The notes: generated by a model not told the origin, from the sequence alone. A stretch of 64,000 nt of DNA from Marichromatium bheemlicum (GCF_012276755.1 NZ_JAAXKX010000001.1:1-64000); one strand, 5' to 3'; positions 37,026 to 48,085 are shown, counted from the first letter of the stretch. Translations and numbers: made by a program.

Positions 37026-37862
37026 TCAGACCGCGATCGGCGCCCGGATCAACGGGTGCGGATCATAGCCCTCGACGGCGATATCCTCGTATCGGTACTC
37101 GAACAGACTTGGCGCACGTTGCAGCCGCAACCGAGGCAGTGGCCGGGGTTCGCGTGCGAGCTGGGCATACACAATATCCGCGGTGAGATGATTGCGGTAA
37201 AGGTGCAGGTCACCGAAAGTGTGGATGAATTCACCGGGCAGCAGGTCGCACTGCTGGGCGATCATGGTTGTCAATAGGGCATAACTGGCAATATTGAAAG
37301 GCACGCCGAGGAAGAGATCGGCGCTGCGTTGGTAGAGCTGGCAGGACAGCCGCCCGTCGGCCACCTGGAACTGGAACAGACAGTGACAGGGGGCAAGCGC
37401 CATACGCCCGGCGGCGACGTTGTCCTGCGGCCCGTGGCCCTCGTCGGGGAGGTCGGCCGGATTCCAGGCGCTGACCACCAACCGGCGTGAGTAGGGGCGC
37501 TCGCGGATTGCCGTGAGCAGCGCGGCGAGCTGGTCGATGCGACGCCCGTCGGGCGCCGGCCAGCTGCGCCACTGGGCGCCGTAGACCGGCCCCAGGTCGC
37601 CGTCCGGCGCGGCCCACTCGTCCCAAATACTGACCCCGTAGCGCTGCAGGTCGGCGGCATTGGTCGAGCCCGAGAGGAACCACAGCAGCTCGTGGACCAC
37701 GCTCTTGAGGTGGACGCGCTTGGTGGTGAGCAGCGGGAAGCCCTCGGCGAGGTCGAAGCGCACCTGACGCCCGAACACCGAACGGGTACCGACCCCGGTG
37801 CGATCGTCGCGATCGTGACCGTTGTCGATCACGTCGCGCAGCAGGTCGAGATAGACGCGCAT
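37026..37862 (-). CDS. thyA: Thymidylate synthase ThyA
   Basis: Methylates dUMP to dTMP using methylene-tetrahydrofolate. 278 residues. It contains [12 protein letters not shown] near 20, the dUMP-binding [11 protein letters not shown] near 125, the nucleophile Cys159 in [32 protein letters not shown] near 179 and the C-terminal [12 protein letters not shown] short insert precedes the active-site Cys compared with E. coli. Only 3 nt separate it from the gpmI stop, so gpmI-thyA-sohB looks like one operon. Confidence 0.97.
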   Translation of the reverse strand: MRVYLDLLRDVIDNGHDRDDRTGVGTRSVFGRQVRFDLAEGFPLLTTKRVHLKSVVHELLWFLSGSTNAADLQRYGVSIWDEWAAPDGDLGPVYGAQWRSWPAPDGRRIDQLAALLTAIRERPYSRRLVVSAWNPADLPDEGHGPQDNVAAGRMALAPCHCLFQFQVADGRLSCQLYQRSADLFLGVPFNIASYALLTTMIAQQCDLLPGEFIHTFGDLHLYRNHLTADIVYAQLAREPRPLPRLRLQRAPSLFEYRYEDIAVEGYDPHPLIRAPIAV

Positions 37863-37865
37863 CGC

Positions 37866-39410
37866 TCAGCCCACCGGACCGAGCAGCAGCGAGCGCCCGT
37901 CCATGCGCGGGTCGGGATCGAGCCCCATCAGCGCCAGCACCGTCGGCGCGAGGTCCTTGAGCGCGCCACCGAGCGACAACCGCCAGGGCTGCTCGTCGAT
38001 CACTAGGCAGGGCACCGGATAGGTGGTGTGCTGGGTGTGCGGCGCGCCGGTGACCGGGTCGACCATCTCGTCGCAGTTACCGTGATCGGCGGTGAGGATC
38101 ACCGAGTAGCCGGCGGCGACGGCGGCGTCGAGCACCCGCCCGACCTCGCGGTCCAAGGTCTCGACGGCGCGGATCACCGACTCGCGCACCGCGGTGTGAC
38201 CGACCATATCACCGTTGGCAAAGTTGGCGACAACGAAGGGGAAGGCGCGCCGACCGAGCACCTCGACCAGGGTGTCGGCGACCTCGGGGGCGCTCATCTC
38301 CGGTTGCAGATCGTAGGTGGCGACCTTAGGCGAGGGGATCAGCACCCGCTCCTCGCCCGGCAGCGACTCGTTCTCGCCGCCGTTGAAGAAGAAGGTGACG
38401 TGGGCGTACTTCTCGGTCTCGGCGCAGTGAAACTGCGCCAGTCCGGCCGCGGCGAGCACGCCCCCGAGGGTGGTGCGCGGCGCATCGCTGGCGAAGGCCG
38501 CGGGCAGGCCGTACTTGGGGTCGTACTCCATCATCCCGGTGACCCGCACGCCGGTCACCCCGCGGCGGTCGAACGCGGCGAACGCCGGATCAGCGAAGGC
38601 CGCAACCAGCTGGCGCGGACGGTCCTTGCGGAAGTTGAAGTGGATCACCTGGTCGCCGTCACGGATCGGCTCGGCGCCCTCAAGCACCGTTGGCACGATG
38701 AACTCGTCGTCCTCGCCGGCCTCATAGGCCGCGGCGATCGCCGCGCGCGCGTCGGGCGCGCGCCGCCCCTCACCATCGGCCATGGCGCGCCAGGCCTGCT
38801 CGGTGCGCTCCCAGCGGTTGTCGCGATCCATCGCATAGAAGCGACCGCTGACCGTGGCGATCTGACCGCCGGCCTCGCGCAGCGCCGGCTCGAAGGCGTC
38901 GAGATAGCCGAGCACAGAGCGCGGCGGGGTGTCGCGCCCGTCGGCGAACAGATGCACCTGGGCGCGCGCACCCTGGCGCCGGCACAGCTCGATCAGCGCC
39001 GCGAGATGGTTGACGTGACTGTGCACACCACCGTCGGAGACCAGCCCCATCAGCTGCACCGGCCGGCCGGCCGCGGCCGCCGCGCGCGCTGCGGCGATCA
39101 GCGCGGCGTTGTCGTAGAAGCTGCCATCGGCGATGGCGTCGTCGATCAGCACCAGGTCCTGACGCACCACACAGCCCGAGCCGATCGACATGTGGCCGAC
39201 CTCGGAGTTGCCCATCTGCCCGTCGGGCAGGCCCACCGCCTGCCCCGAGGCCATCAGCGTGGTGTGCGGGTGGCTGGAGAAGTAGCGATCGAGGTTGGGG
39301 GTGTCGGCGATCGCGACCGCGTTGTTGGCCTTGGCCGGATTGACGCCGAAGCCGTCCAGGATGATCAGGATCACCGGTCGGCGGGGCAGTTGCTGCATGG
39401 GGTCGCTCAT
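37866..39410 (-). CDS. gpmI: Cofactor-independent phosphoglycerate mutase GpmI
   Basis: Manganese-dependent interconversion of 3- and 2-phosphoglycerate. 514 residues. Metal-binding ILDGFG is near 17. The phosphorylated Ser is Ser69 in MGNSEVGHM. Also present are SDGGVHSH near 123, ADGRDTPP near 155, RFYAMDRDNRWER near 190, FNFRKDRPRQL near 260 and the second metal cluster TADHGNCDEM near 445. ATG 39410 has GGAG upstream and was preferred to the longer frame from 39467. It heads the gpmI-thyA-sohB run. Confidence 0.97.
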   Translation of the reverse strand: MSDPMQQLPRRPVILIILDGFGVNPAKANNAVAIADTPNLDRYFSSHPHTTLMASGQAVGLPDGQMGNSEVGHMSIGSGCVVRQDLVLIDDAIADGSFYDNAALIAAARAAAAAGRPVQLMGLVSDGGVHSHVNHLAALIELCRRQGARAQVHLFADGRDTPPRSVLGYLDAFEPALREAGGQIATVSGRFYAMDRDNRWERTEQAWRAMADGEGRRAPDARAAIAAAYEAGEDDEFIVPTVLEGAEPIRDGDQVIHFNFRKDRPRQLVAAFADPAFAAFDRRGVTGVRVTGMMEYDPKYGLPAAFASDAPRTTLGGVLAAAGLAQFHCAETEKYAHVTFFFNGGENESLPGEERVLIPSPKVATYDLQPEMSAPEVADTLVEVLGRRAFPFVVANFANGDMVGHTAVRESVIRAVETLDREVGRVLDAAVAAGYSVILTADHGNCDEMVDPVTGAPHTQHTTYPVPCLVIDEQPWRLSLGGALKDLAPTVLALMGLDPDPRMDGRSLLLGPVG

Positions 39411-39708
39411 CACTCTCTCCTCGAAGACGGTCAGGTTCACGGGGCCGGGGACGAGGGACCGGACCACGCGACAGGAAAACCGCCTAGTTTAACCGCTGAC
39501 GCCCTTCGACCGCGTCCACCATCCCACGCCCGCCCGCAGGCCCCTTCCGGCACAGAGATGGACGCGCCGATGACGATCATCAAGAAACCTTCAGGTCACA
39601 GGTTTAAGATCGGCGCAGGAATCCGACCCCGTTCGATCGGGCCAGGGCCCCAGCAATACCGCCACGACAACAGCCCGCACCACGCGGCGCCCCGGAGGAG
39701 AGCACTCA

Positions 39709-40971
<1,263 letters not shown>

Positions 40972-41889
40972 TCAACGGCTGCGGATGCGCGGGTCGAGGG
41001 CGAGATAGAGTAGATCGGTGAGGGTGTTGACGACGAGATAGGCGAGCGCGATCACCAGCACCGCGCCCTGCACCAGCGGGTAGTCGCGCGCCTGGATCGA
41101 CTCCACCACCAGGCTGCCGAGCCCCGGCCAGGCGAACACCGTCTCGGTGATCACCGCGCCGCCGAGCAGCGCGCCGAACTGCAGCCCGAGCAGGGTGAGC
41201 ACCGGCAGCCAGGCGTTGCGCAGGGCGTGGCGCCACAGCACCCGCGCCGGTCCCGCGCCCTTGGCGCGGGCGGTGCGCACATAGTCCTCGCCGAGCACCT
41301 CGAGCAGGCTCGACCGCACCATCCGCGCCAGCACCGCCGCCAGCCCGGTTCCCAGGGTCAGCGCCGGGAGCAGCAGCGACAGCGGCCCGTCGCGCCCGCT
41401 CACCGGCGTCCACCCGAGCCACAGCGAGCAGACCAGGATCAGCAACGGCCCGAGCCAGAAGTTGGGGATCGCCGCGCCGAGCATGGAGAAGCCCATCGCG
41501 ACGCGATCGATCCACCCGCCCTGGTGCAGCGCCGCCAGCACCCCGAGCGGCAGCGCCACCACCACCGCCAGGGCGAGCGCGGCCACGGCCAGCTCCAGGG
41601 TCGGCCCGGCGCGCTCGGCGAGCAGCGCCGTCACCGCCCGGCCACTGTGCAGTGAGACCCCGAGATCGAGCCGCGCCAGCCCACCGAGATAATCCAGGTA
41701 CTGCGTCCACAGCGGCCGATCGAGACCCAGCGCGGCGCGCAGCTCGGCCTGGTCGACGGCGCGCGCGCCCTCCCCCAGCATCGCCGCCACCGGATCGCCC
41801 GGCACCAGATGGATGAGCAGGAACACCAGGGTGCAGACCCCGAGCAGGCTTGCCGCCGCCTCGCCGAGACGCCCGAGCAGCGCGCCCAT
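40972..41889 (-). CDS. ABC transporter permease, DppB/OppB type
   Basis: A 305-residue inner-membrane permease of the peptide/nickel ABC importer family. The N-terminus LLGVCTLVFLLIHLVPGDPV is the typical first helix. About six membrane segments are present. The EAA loop appears as YVRTARAKGAGPARVLWRHALRNA near residue 205, where the ATPase would dock. The start lies 1 nt after the L,D-transpeptidase stop. No second permease or ATPase follows; the next gene is convergent glgC, so the transporter must borrow these parts from elsewhere. Confidence 0.92.
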   Translation of the reverse strand: MGALLGRLGEAAASLLGVCTLVFLLIHLVPGDPVAAMLGEGARAVDQAELRAALGLDRPLWTQYLDYLGGLARLDLGVSLHSGRAVTALLAERAGPTLELAVAALALAVVVALPLGVLAALHQGGWIDRVAMGFSMLGAAIPNFWLGPLLILVCSLWLGWTPVSGRDGPLSLLLPALTLGTGLAAVLARMVRSSLLEVLGEDYVRTARAKGAGPARVLWRHALRNAWLPVLTLLGLQFGALLGGAVITETVFAWPGLGSLVVESIQARDYPLVQGAVLVIALAYLVVNTLTDLLYLALDPRIRSR

Positions 41890-41890
41890 C

Positions 41891-42376
41891 TCAGCCGCGG
41901 ATCTCCACCGGGGTGCCGACCGGGGTCTGGTCGAAGAGCGCGATCAGCGCCGCGTCGTGCATGCGGATGCAGCCGTGCGAGCGCGGCTCGCCGAGCGGCT
42001 CGCTCGGCGGGGTACCGTGGATGTAGATATAGCGGCGCAGGGTGTCGACCTCGCCGCCGCGGTTGCGCCCCGGCTCGCAGCCGGTGAGCCAGAGAATGCG
42101 GGTGGTGATCCAGTCGCGACCGGGGTGGGCGGCGCGCAGCGCCGCGTCGCAGATCTCGCCGGTGGGCCGGCGGCCCCGGAACACCGTCCCCGGCGCGCAG
42201 CCCGCGCCGATGCGCGCGCGCACCCGGTGCAGCCCGCGCGGGGTGCAACCGCTGCCGTTGCGCTCACCGACCCCGTTGCGCCCGGTCGAGACCGGGTAGC
42301 GGGCGAGCACGCGCGCGCCGGCCGACAGGGTCAGGGTCTGGGTAGGGACATCGATCAGGATACGGCGCTCGCTCAT
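41891..42376 (-). CDS. L,D-transpeptidase (YkuD domain)
   Basis: A 161-residue YkuD-fold enzyme that forms or exchanges L,D peptide bonds in murein. The active-site segment is SHGCIRMHDAAL near residue 134-145, with an upstream YIYIHGTP, giving the His and Cys of the family. The protein starts MSERRILIDVPTQ and shows no signal peptide, unlike the periplasmic Ldt enzymes. ATG 42376 overlaps the stop of the binding-protein gene (TGATG). It lies between two parts of a peptide importer, which suggests a role in murein-peptide handling; that is inference. Confidence 0.88.
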   Translation of the reverse strand: MSERRILIDVPTQTLTLSAGARVLARYPVSTGRNGVGERNGSGCTPRGLHRVRARIGAGCAPGTVFRGRRPTGEICDAALRAAHPGRDWITTRILWLTGCEPGRNRGGEVDTLRRYIYIHGTPPSEPLGEPRSHGCIRMHDAALIALFDQTPVGTPVEIRG

Positions 42377-43881
42377 CACTCCTCCTTTGCTGCGACCGGG
42401 ACGCGCACGACCTGCGCCAGCCCATCATAGTTGCCGTCGCCGGCCGGTCGATAGCCGCGAATGGTCGCGCGCTGCGCCGCCACCTGATCCTCGTACCACA
42501 GCGGCACCAACGCCAGCTCGGCATGGACGATCGCCTGCAGCGCGGCATAGGGCGCACGCGCGGCGGCCAGCGAGGGCGCGCGCGCCGCAGTCACGATCAG
42601 CCGGTCGACCGAGGCGTTGCGATAGCGGCCCCGATTGGCGCCCCCCGGCGGCAGCGATTCGGAGTGCAGCGCGTAGCGGAAGATGTCGGGGCTTCGCACC
42701 CCCACCCAGGTCAGCGCATAGAGGGTGAAGCGCCCGGCCTTGACGTCGCCGAAGAAGGTCCCCCAGTCGTGCCCCTGCACCGCCAGCGCGATCCCGGCTG
42801 CGGCGAGCTGCGCCTGCAGCGCCCCGGCCAGGCGCAGCCGGAAGGGATCGCTCGAGGTCTTGAGGGTCAGGTGCAACGGATTCCCGGGGCCGAACCCGGC
42901 GCCTGCGAGCAGCGCTTGGGCGCGCCCGGGGTCATGAGGCCAGGGCGCAAGATCACCCCGCCCCGCCCAGTGCTCGGGCGGCAGGATCGACTCGGCGAGT
43001 CGCGCGCGACCACCGAGCAGGGTGCGGATCAACAAGGGCCGGTCGATCGCCTGGGCGATGGCGCGGCGCACCGCCAGGGAGCCGGTGCGCGGGTCCTCGA
43101 GGTTGAAGCCGAGATAGGAGAGGTTGGCGCCGGGCACGGCGCGCACCGCAATACCCGGGGCGCGCGCCAGATGATCGACCAGCTCGGGCGGCAGGTCGCC
43201 CTGCAACAGGTCGACCTCGCCGCGCAGCAGCTTCATCACCCGCACGCTGGGGTCGCGCACCGTCACCAGCGCGATCCGCTGACCGTCGGCGCAGCGTTCG
43301 AGCAGCAGCGCGTCGGGGTCGGGTCGCTCGACCAGCCGCAGCGGTCCGCTGCCGATCGGTGCGGTGACGAAGGGATGGTCGCGGGCGATCGCCGCCGCCG
43401 GCAGCACCGCCAGCACCAGCCGACTCGGCAGCGCCGCGTCGGGTGCGTGCAGCGCCAGCTCCAGGGTGTCGTCGTCGCACGCGCGCAGCGCCGCGATACC
43501 GGCGAGCGCGGCGCGGTGCGGCGAGCGCGAGCCCGGCGCACGGATCGACTCCAGGGTGGCGACGACATCGTGCGCGGTGAGCCGGCTACCGTCGCTGAAC
43601 AGACGCCCCTGCTCGCCGAGCCGAAAACGGTAACGGGTCGCCCCCAGCCGCTCCCAGCGCGCCAGCCCGGGCACCGGCCGGGCGGCCGCATCGAGCCGCA
43701 CCAGGGTGCGATAGAGCAGCCGGTTGACCCGCTCGGAGGTGGCGTCGGTGGCCAGACGTGGATCGAGGTTGCGCGGCGGGCGCGCCACCGCGAAGCGGAT
43801 CACCGCGTCCTCGCGCGCCCCCTGGGCGCAGCCGCCGAGCACGGCGGCTGCGCCGAGCGCGAGCGGCCGCGCGCCGCTCAC
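42376..43881 (-). CDS. Solute-binding lipoprotein, peptide/nickel (SBP_bac_5) family
   Basis: Periplasmic binding component of a DppA/OppA-type importer, 501 residues. The signal peptide ends in lipobox VLGGC (Cys18). Family blocks include FAVARPPRNLDPRLATDATSE-like residues near 30, LFSDGSRLTAHDVVATLE near 95, IGSGPLRL near 177, and AVRRAIAQAIDRPLL near 278. The start is GTG 43881, overlapping the CYTH stop by 4 nt; the frame upstream is antisense-like sequence inside the CYTH gene and was excluded. Substrate unknown, likely a peptide. Confidence 0.9.
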   Translation of the reverse strand: MSGARPLALGAAAVLGGCAQGAREDAVIRFAVARPPRNLDPRLATDATSERVNRLLYRTLVRLDAAARPVPGLARWERLGATRYRFRLGEQGRLFSDGSRLTAHDVVATLESIRAPGSRSPHRAALAGIAALRACDDDTLELALHAPDAALPSRLVLAVLPAAAIARDHPFVTAPIGSGPLRLVERPDPDALLLERCADGQRIALVTVRDPSVRVMKLLRGEVDLLQGDLPPELVDHLARAPGIAVRAVPGANLSYLGFNLEDPRTGSLAVRRAIAQAIDRPLLIRTLLGGRARLAESILPPEHWAGRGDLAPWPHDPGRAQALLAGAGFGPGNPLHLTLKTSSDPFRLRLAGALQAQLAAAGIALAVQGHDWGTFFGDVKAGRFTLYALTWVGVRSPDIFRYALHSESLPPGGANRGRYRNASVDRLIVTAARAPSLAAARAPYAALQAIVHAELALVPLWYEDQVAAQRATIRGYRPAGDGNYDGLAQVVRVPVAAKEE

Positions 43882-44345
43882 CAGTCGCGGTAGGGGTGAC
43901 GGGCGAGGCGCGCGTTGAAGTAGCGCGGGTCGTCGCTGACCTCCTCGCCGAGCCAGTCGGGACGGACGAAGGCGGCCCGTTCGTCCTCGAGTTCGAGCTC
44001 GGCGAGCACCAGCCCGGCATTGGCCCCGGCGAACTCGTCGACCTCCCACACCCGGCCCGCGACCGGCACCAGGTGACGCACCTTCTCGACCAGCGCGGTG
44101 CAGGCCAGATCGCGCAGCATCGCCTCGGCGTCGGCCACCGGGACGGGGTACTCATACTCGGCGCGGGCGATGCCGCGGCTCGCCCCCTTGAGGGTGAGGA
44201 AGGCCTGCTCGCCGGCGATCCGCACCCGCAGCGTCAACCCCGGCTCGGCCACCAGATAGCCCTGCACCATGCGGGTGCTGCGGCTGACCGCCTCGCGCCA
44301 GCCGGCGTCGCACACCAGGAACTTGCGTTCGATCTCGATTGCCAT
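43878..44345 (-). CDS. CYTH-domain phosphatase-like protein
   Basis: A 155-residue single CYTH domain. The N-terminal EIERKFLV (residues 4-11) is the ExExK metal/triphosphate-binding motif. Charged strands such as LRVRIAGEQAFLTLKG (about 39-54), EYEYPV near 64, EVDEFAG near 100 and LAELELEDE near 114 line the tunnel. Small CYTH proteins of this type usually hydrolyse inorganic triphosphate; class IV adenylate cyclase activity is the less likely alternative. GGAGG precedes ATG 44345. Confidence 0.9.
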   Translation of the reverse strand: MAIEIERKFLVCDAGWREAVSRSTRMVQGYLVAEPGLTLRVRIAGEQAFLTLKGASRGIARAEYEYPVPVADAEAMLRDLACTALVEKVRHLVPVAGRVWEVDEFAGANAGLVLAELELEDERAAFVRPDWLGEEVSDDPRYFNARLARHPYRDW

Positions 44346-44390
44346 GACTGACCTCCAGGATGCACGGCGGGCAATGCCCGCCGCGTCCGT

Positions 44391-45719
44391 TCAGGCGCGC
44401 TCGAACAGCGCCATCGACTCCACATGTCCGGTGTGCGGGAACATGTCCATCACCCCGGCAGCACGCAGCCGGTAGCCGAGCCCGTTGACCAGGCGATCGG
44501 CGTCGCGCGCCAGGGTCGAGGGGTAGCAGGAGACATAGACGATACGCTCGGCACCGAGCCGCGGCAGCCAGTCGAGCACCTGCAGCGCACCGCTGCGCGG
44601 CGGGTCGAGCAGCACCTTGCCGAAGCGCTCGCGCATCCACGGCTCGAGTTCCAGCTCGCCGTAGAGATCGGCGGTGTGGAAGCGGGTGTTGTCGATGCCG
44701 TTGCGCGCGGCGTTGCGCTCGGCGCGCGCCACCAGCCCGGCGTCACCCTCGACCCCGACCACGCTGGCGGCCTGGCGCGCCAGCGGCAGGGTGAAGTTGC
44801 CGAGCCCGCAGAACAGGTCGAGCACGGTCTCATCGGGCTGGACGTCGAGCAGACCGAGCGCCTGGTCGATCATCGCGCGGTTGAGCGCGAGGTTGACCTG
44901 GGTGAAGTCGTTGGGCAGGAACTCCAAGGTCAGGCCGTGACGCGGCAGGCTGTAGGACAGGTCGATCTCGTGACCAGGCAGCGGGCGCACCGTCTCCGGG
45001 CCGCCCTCCTGGAGATAGATGTGGTAGCCCTCACGCTCGCCGAGCGCGCGCAGCACCTCCAGATCGGCATCGCTCGGCGCCTGCAGTACGCGGAACACCA
45101 GCACGCAGGGCTTGTCGCCGACGGCGACCTCGATCTGCGGCACCTGGTCGCGGATGCTCAGCGCGTCGATCGCCGCACCGATCTCCACCAGCCGCTCGCC
45201 GACGGCCGGGTGCAGCACCGGACAGCGCTCGAGGTCGGCGAGAAAGGCGTTGCCGCGCTCGCGGAAGCCGACCAGGGTGCGCCCCTTCTTCTCCACCCGA
45301 CGTACCCCGAGCCGGGCCTTGCGCCGGTAGCCCCAGTGGTCGGCCACCAGGGGATCGAGCCAACGCTCGGGCTCGACCTTGCCGATGCGTTCGAAGACAT
45401 CGGCGAGACTGGCCTGCTTGGCACGGATCTGCGCCGCCGTGTCCTGGTGCTGCAGCGAGCAACCGCCGCACACCCCGAAGTGCGCGCAGCGCGGCTCGAC
45501 CCGCTCGGGCGAGGCGTGCAGCACCTCGACCACCCGGCCCTCGTCGTAGCGACGCTGCACCCGGGTGTACTGGAAGCGGACGCGCTCGCCGGGCAGGGCG
45601 CCGTCGACGAACACGGCCTTGCCGTCGAGGTGGGCGAGCCCCCGACCCTCGTGGGTCAGGCTCTCGATCTCGACCTCGACCGGGTCCTGGGGGAGCGGCT
45701 TGCGTTTTCTTCTCGACAC
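44391..45719 (-). CDS. rlmD: 23S rRNA U1939 C5-methyltransferase RlmD
   Basis: RlmD (RumA) forms 5-methyluridine at 1939. 442 residues. An N-terminal TRAM domain is followed by the [4Fe-4S] cluster cysteines in CAHFGVCGGCSLQH near 78-91 and ERCPVLHP near 169. The SAM motif is VLDLFCGLGNFTLPLA near 298. The catalytic Cys is in YVSCYPSTLARD near 398. The start is GTG 45719, with a weak Shine-Dalgarno. It follows cysM by 35 nt and heads toward the CYTH-transporter genes. Confidence 0.96.
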   Translation of the reverse strand: MSRRKRKPLPQDPVEVEIESLTHEGRGLAHLDGKAVFVDGALPGERVRFQYTRVQRRYDEGRVVEVLHASPERVEPRCAHFGVCGGCSLQHQDTAAQIRAKQASLADVFERIGKVEPERWLDPLVADHWGYRRKARLGVRRVEKKGRTLVGFRERGNAFLADLERCPVLHPAVGERLVEIGAAIDALSIRDQVPQIEVAVGDKPCVLVFRVLQAPSDADLEVLRALGEREGYHIYLQEGGPETVRPLPGHEIDLSYSLPRHGLTLEFLPNDFTQVNLALNRAMIDQALGLLDVQPDETVLDLFCGLGNFTLPLARQAASVVGVEGDAGLVARAERNAARNGIDNTRFHTADLYGELELEPWMRERFGKVLLDPPRSGALQVLDWLPRLGAERIVYVSCYPSTLARDADRLVNGLGYRLRAAGVMDMFPHTGHVESMALFERA

Positions 45720-45754
45720 GGACTTAGATACTCGTTCGTTGTGGATGATGGGGA

Positions 45755-46645
45755 TCAGGCCGGGAACACCCCGGTCGACAGATAACGGTCGCCGCGGTCG
45801 CAGATGATGGCCACGATCACCGCGTTCTCGACCTCGGCGGAGAGACGCAGCGCCGCGGCCACCGCGCCGCCCGAGGAAACGCCGGCGAAGATGCCCTCGC
45901 GCGCGGCCAGCGCGCGCATCGTCTCCTCAGCGTCCTGCTGGCTGACGTCGATGATGCGATCGACCCCGGCCGGGTCGTAGACCTTGGGCAGATAGGCCTC
46001 GGGCCAGCGGCGGATGCCGGGGATGCTCGCGCCCTCGGCCGGCTGCACGCCGACGACCTGCACCGCCGGGTTCTGCGCCTTGAGATAACGCCCGGTGCCC
46101 ATGATGGTGCCGGTGGTGCCCATCGAGCTGACGAAGTGGGTCACCCGACCTGCGGTGTCGCGCCAGATCTCGGGGCCGGTGCCGAGGGTATGCGCCTCGG
46201 GGTTGTCGGGGTTGGAGAACTGATCGAGCCGTACCCCCTCACCGCGCGCCTCCATCTCCAGGGCGAGATCGATGGCCGCCTCCATGCCGCCGGTGGCGGG
46301 GGTGAGGATGATCTCGGCGCCATAGCTGCGCATCGCCCCGCGGCGCTCGGCGCTCATGTTCTCGGGCATGATCAGCACCATGCGATAGCCGCGAATGGCC
46401 GCCGCCAGCGCCAGCGCGATGCCGGTATTGCCGCTGGTGGCCTCGATCAGGGTGTCGCCGGGACGGATGGTACCGCGCTCCTCGGCGCGACGGATCATGT
46501 TGAGCGCGGGCCGGTCCTTGACCGAGCCGGCGGGGTTGTTGCCCTCGAGCTTGGCGAGGATCAGGTTGGAGGTCTCGCCGGGCAGACGCTGCAAACGCAC
46601 CAGCGGCGTGTTGCCGACGAAGTCTTCGATGGTCGGATAGGACAT
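45755..46645 (-). CDS. cysM: Cysteine synthase B (CysM)
   Basis: PLP enzyme that makes cysteine from O-acetylserine, and can use thiosulfate to give S-sulfocysteine. 296 residues, the short CysM length. PLP Lys is in NNPAGSVKDRPALNM near residue 43, the phosphate loop in EATSGNTGIALA near 69, SSMGTTGTIMGTGRYL near 173, and SSGGAVAAALRL near 257. RRWPEAYLPKVYD near 213 is the CysM-type segment. Thiosulfate use would suit a sulfur-oxidising host, but that is inference. Confidence 0.94.
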   Translation of the reverse strand: MSYPTIEDFVGNTPLVRLQRLPGETSNLILAKLEGNNPAGSVKDRPALNMIRRAEERGTIRPGDTLIEATSGNTGIALALAAAIRGYRMVLIMPENMSAERRGAMRSYGAEIILTPATGGMEAAIDLALEMEARGEGVRLDQFSNPDNPEAHTLGTGPEIWRDTAGRVTHFVSSMGTTGTIMGTGRYLKAQNPAVQVVGVQPAEGASIPGIRRWPEAYLPKVYDPAGVDRIIDVSQQDAEETMRALAAREGIFAGVSSGGAVAAALRLSAEVENAVIVAIICDRGDRYLSTGVFPA

Positions 46646-46813
46646 GTTCTCGTTACCGTGGCCAATGGCGGGAGTGGGTTCGGACCGGCTGGCCCGGCGT
46701 GCAGGCGGCGCATTGTGCCAGATCGCCGGGCACCCGGTCAGGCATCGCCAGCCGGTCCGACATCACGTTACGCCAACCCGACACCATCAGGCAAAGCGCC
46801 ACCGGACGCCTGC

Positions 46814-48085
46814 TCAACGCCCCTTGCCCGATCCCGACTGGACGTAATAACTCAGCTTGTCGGAGAGGTTGAGATATTCGATGATGTCCTCGGTCAGCTC
46901 CGACTGGTGCAGACTCTCGCGAATGCTCGCCTCCTCCTCCGACAGATCGAGGATCAGCGCCTGATCGTTCGGGATCTCCGGCGAATAGACCAGCACATTG
47001 GGCTTGAGCAGCGCATCCGGGTTGATCGAGATCACCACCGCGATGCGCTCGTCGTCGAGCCGCACGACGGTCCCCGGCGGGTAGACACCGAGATTGGTGA
47101 TCAGGGTGGTGAGCACCCGCGGGTCGTAGCGCGCGCGCTCCTTGGTATACATGCTCGAGACGGCCTGGTGCGGCGACAGCCCACGCCCGCTGCGGGCACC
47201 ATTGCAGAGGTTGTCGTAGCGATTGACCACGCTGACGATGCGGGTGAGCATGCCCAGCGCGTTGCCGTTGAGACCCTCGGGATAACCGCTGCCGTCGATG
47301 TGCTCGTGATGCTTGCCGATGACCTCGACCACCGCCTCGGGCAGGGTACCGATGCTCCGGGCGATCTCCACCCCGTAACGCGGGTGTTGTTCGTAGAGGG
47401 CACGCTCCGGCTTGTTCCAGTCGCCCTTTTTGTGCAGGATCTGCGAGGGGATGCGCTGCAGCCCCAGGTCGTGGAAGAGCGCGGCGAGACCGAGCAAACG
47501 CAGGGTGTCAGGGTCGAGCCTGAGCTTACGCCCCGCCACCAGCGCCAAGGCCATCACGTTGATGGCGTGATGATAGGTGTTCTCGTCCTGGCTCTTGAGG
47601 TTGACCAGCTGCACCGTGGCCTCGTGGTCGGCGGTCAGGTCCTCGACCATCTGCGAGACCAGCACATCGGCCTCCTCGGCCGCTTGCGCCGGGGCCGAGC
47701 GCAGGTGCGACATCAGCTTGCGCGCCAGCACCACCGATTGACGATAACGCTTGGCGCAGAGGTTGAGACGCTTGCGCCGTTCCTTGAGTACGCGGATACG
47801 CGCGTTCTTCTCCTCCCACAGGGAGGCCTCGAGGTCGGCGCGGAGCTGATCGCGGGCCTCGGCGTCGATCTCCGGCTCGACCGGGGGCAGCTCCTCGGGT
47901 TCGGGATCGCTGCGTGCCGGATCGATCCGTACCCGTCCGAGGTCGAGCTGCAGCAGCGTCTCGAGCTGCTTACGGGTGCGGATCTTGAAGCTATTGGTGA
48001 AGAACGGATGCGCCATCCAGGGCAGGTCGAGGTGTACGAACATCCCGATACGTAACCTGGGTTTACCTTGTGTGTTCTCACTCAC
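46814..48085 (-). CDS. HD-GYP c-di-GMP phosphodiesterase with DUF3391
   Basis: Predicted c-di-GMP phosphodiesterase, 423 residues from GTG 48085. The DUF3391 N-terminal region begins RLRIGMFVHLDLPWMAHPF. A charged, possibly coiled segment (EEKNARIRVLKERRKRL) lies near 93. The HD-GYP domain carries FHDLGLQRIPS near 200 and the diagnostic HHEHIDGSGYPEGL near 262-275, both metal-binding motifs being intact. In-frame ATGs at 48109 and 48121 are alternative starts; GTG was favoured because AGGTTG lies before it and DUF3391 starts there. Confidence 0.9.
   Translation of the reverse strand: MSENTQGKPRLRIGMFVHLDLPWMAHPFFTNSFKIRTRKQLETLLQLDLGRVRIDPARSDPEPEELPPVEPEIDAEARDQLRADLEASLWEEKNARIRVLKERRKRLNLCAKRYRQSVVLARKLMSHLRSAPAQAAEEADVLVSQMVEDLTADHEATVQLVNLKSQDENTYHHAINVMALALVAGRKLRLDPDTLRLLGLAALFHDLGLQRIPSQILHKKGDWNKPERALYEQHPRYGVEIARSIGTLPEAVVEVIGKHHEHIDGSGYPEGLNGNALGMLTRIVSVVNRYDNLCNGARSGRGLSPHQAVSSMYTKERARYDPRVLTTLITNLGVYPPGTVVRLDDERIAVVISINPDALLKPNVLVYSPEIPNDQALILDLSEEEASIRESLHQSELTEDIIEYLNLSDKLSYYVQSGSGKGR

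Noticed and set aside
41891-42376. Possible signal peptide on the L,D-transpeptidase
   Set aside because: The N-terminus lacks a hydrophobic core of sufficient length and a charged start followed by a cleavage site.
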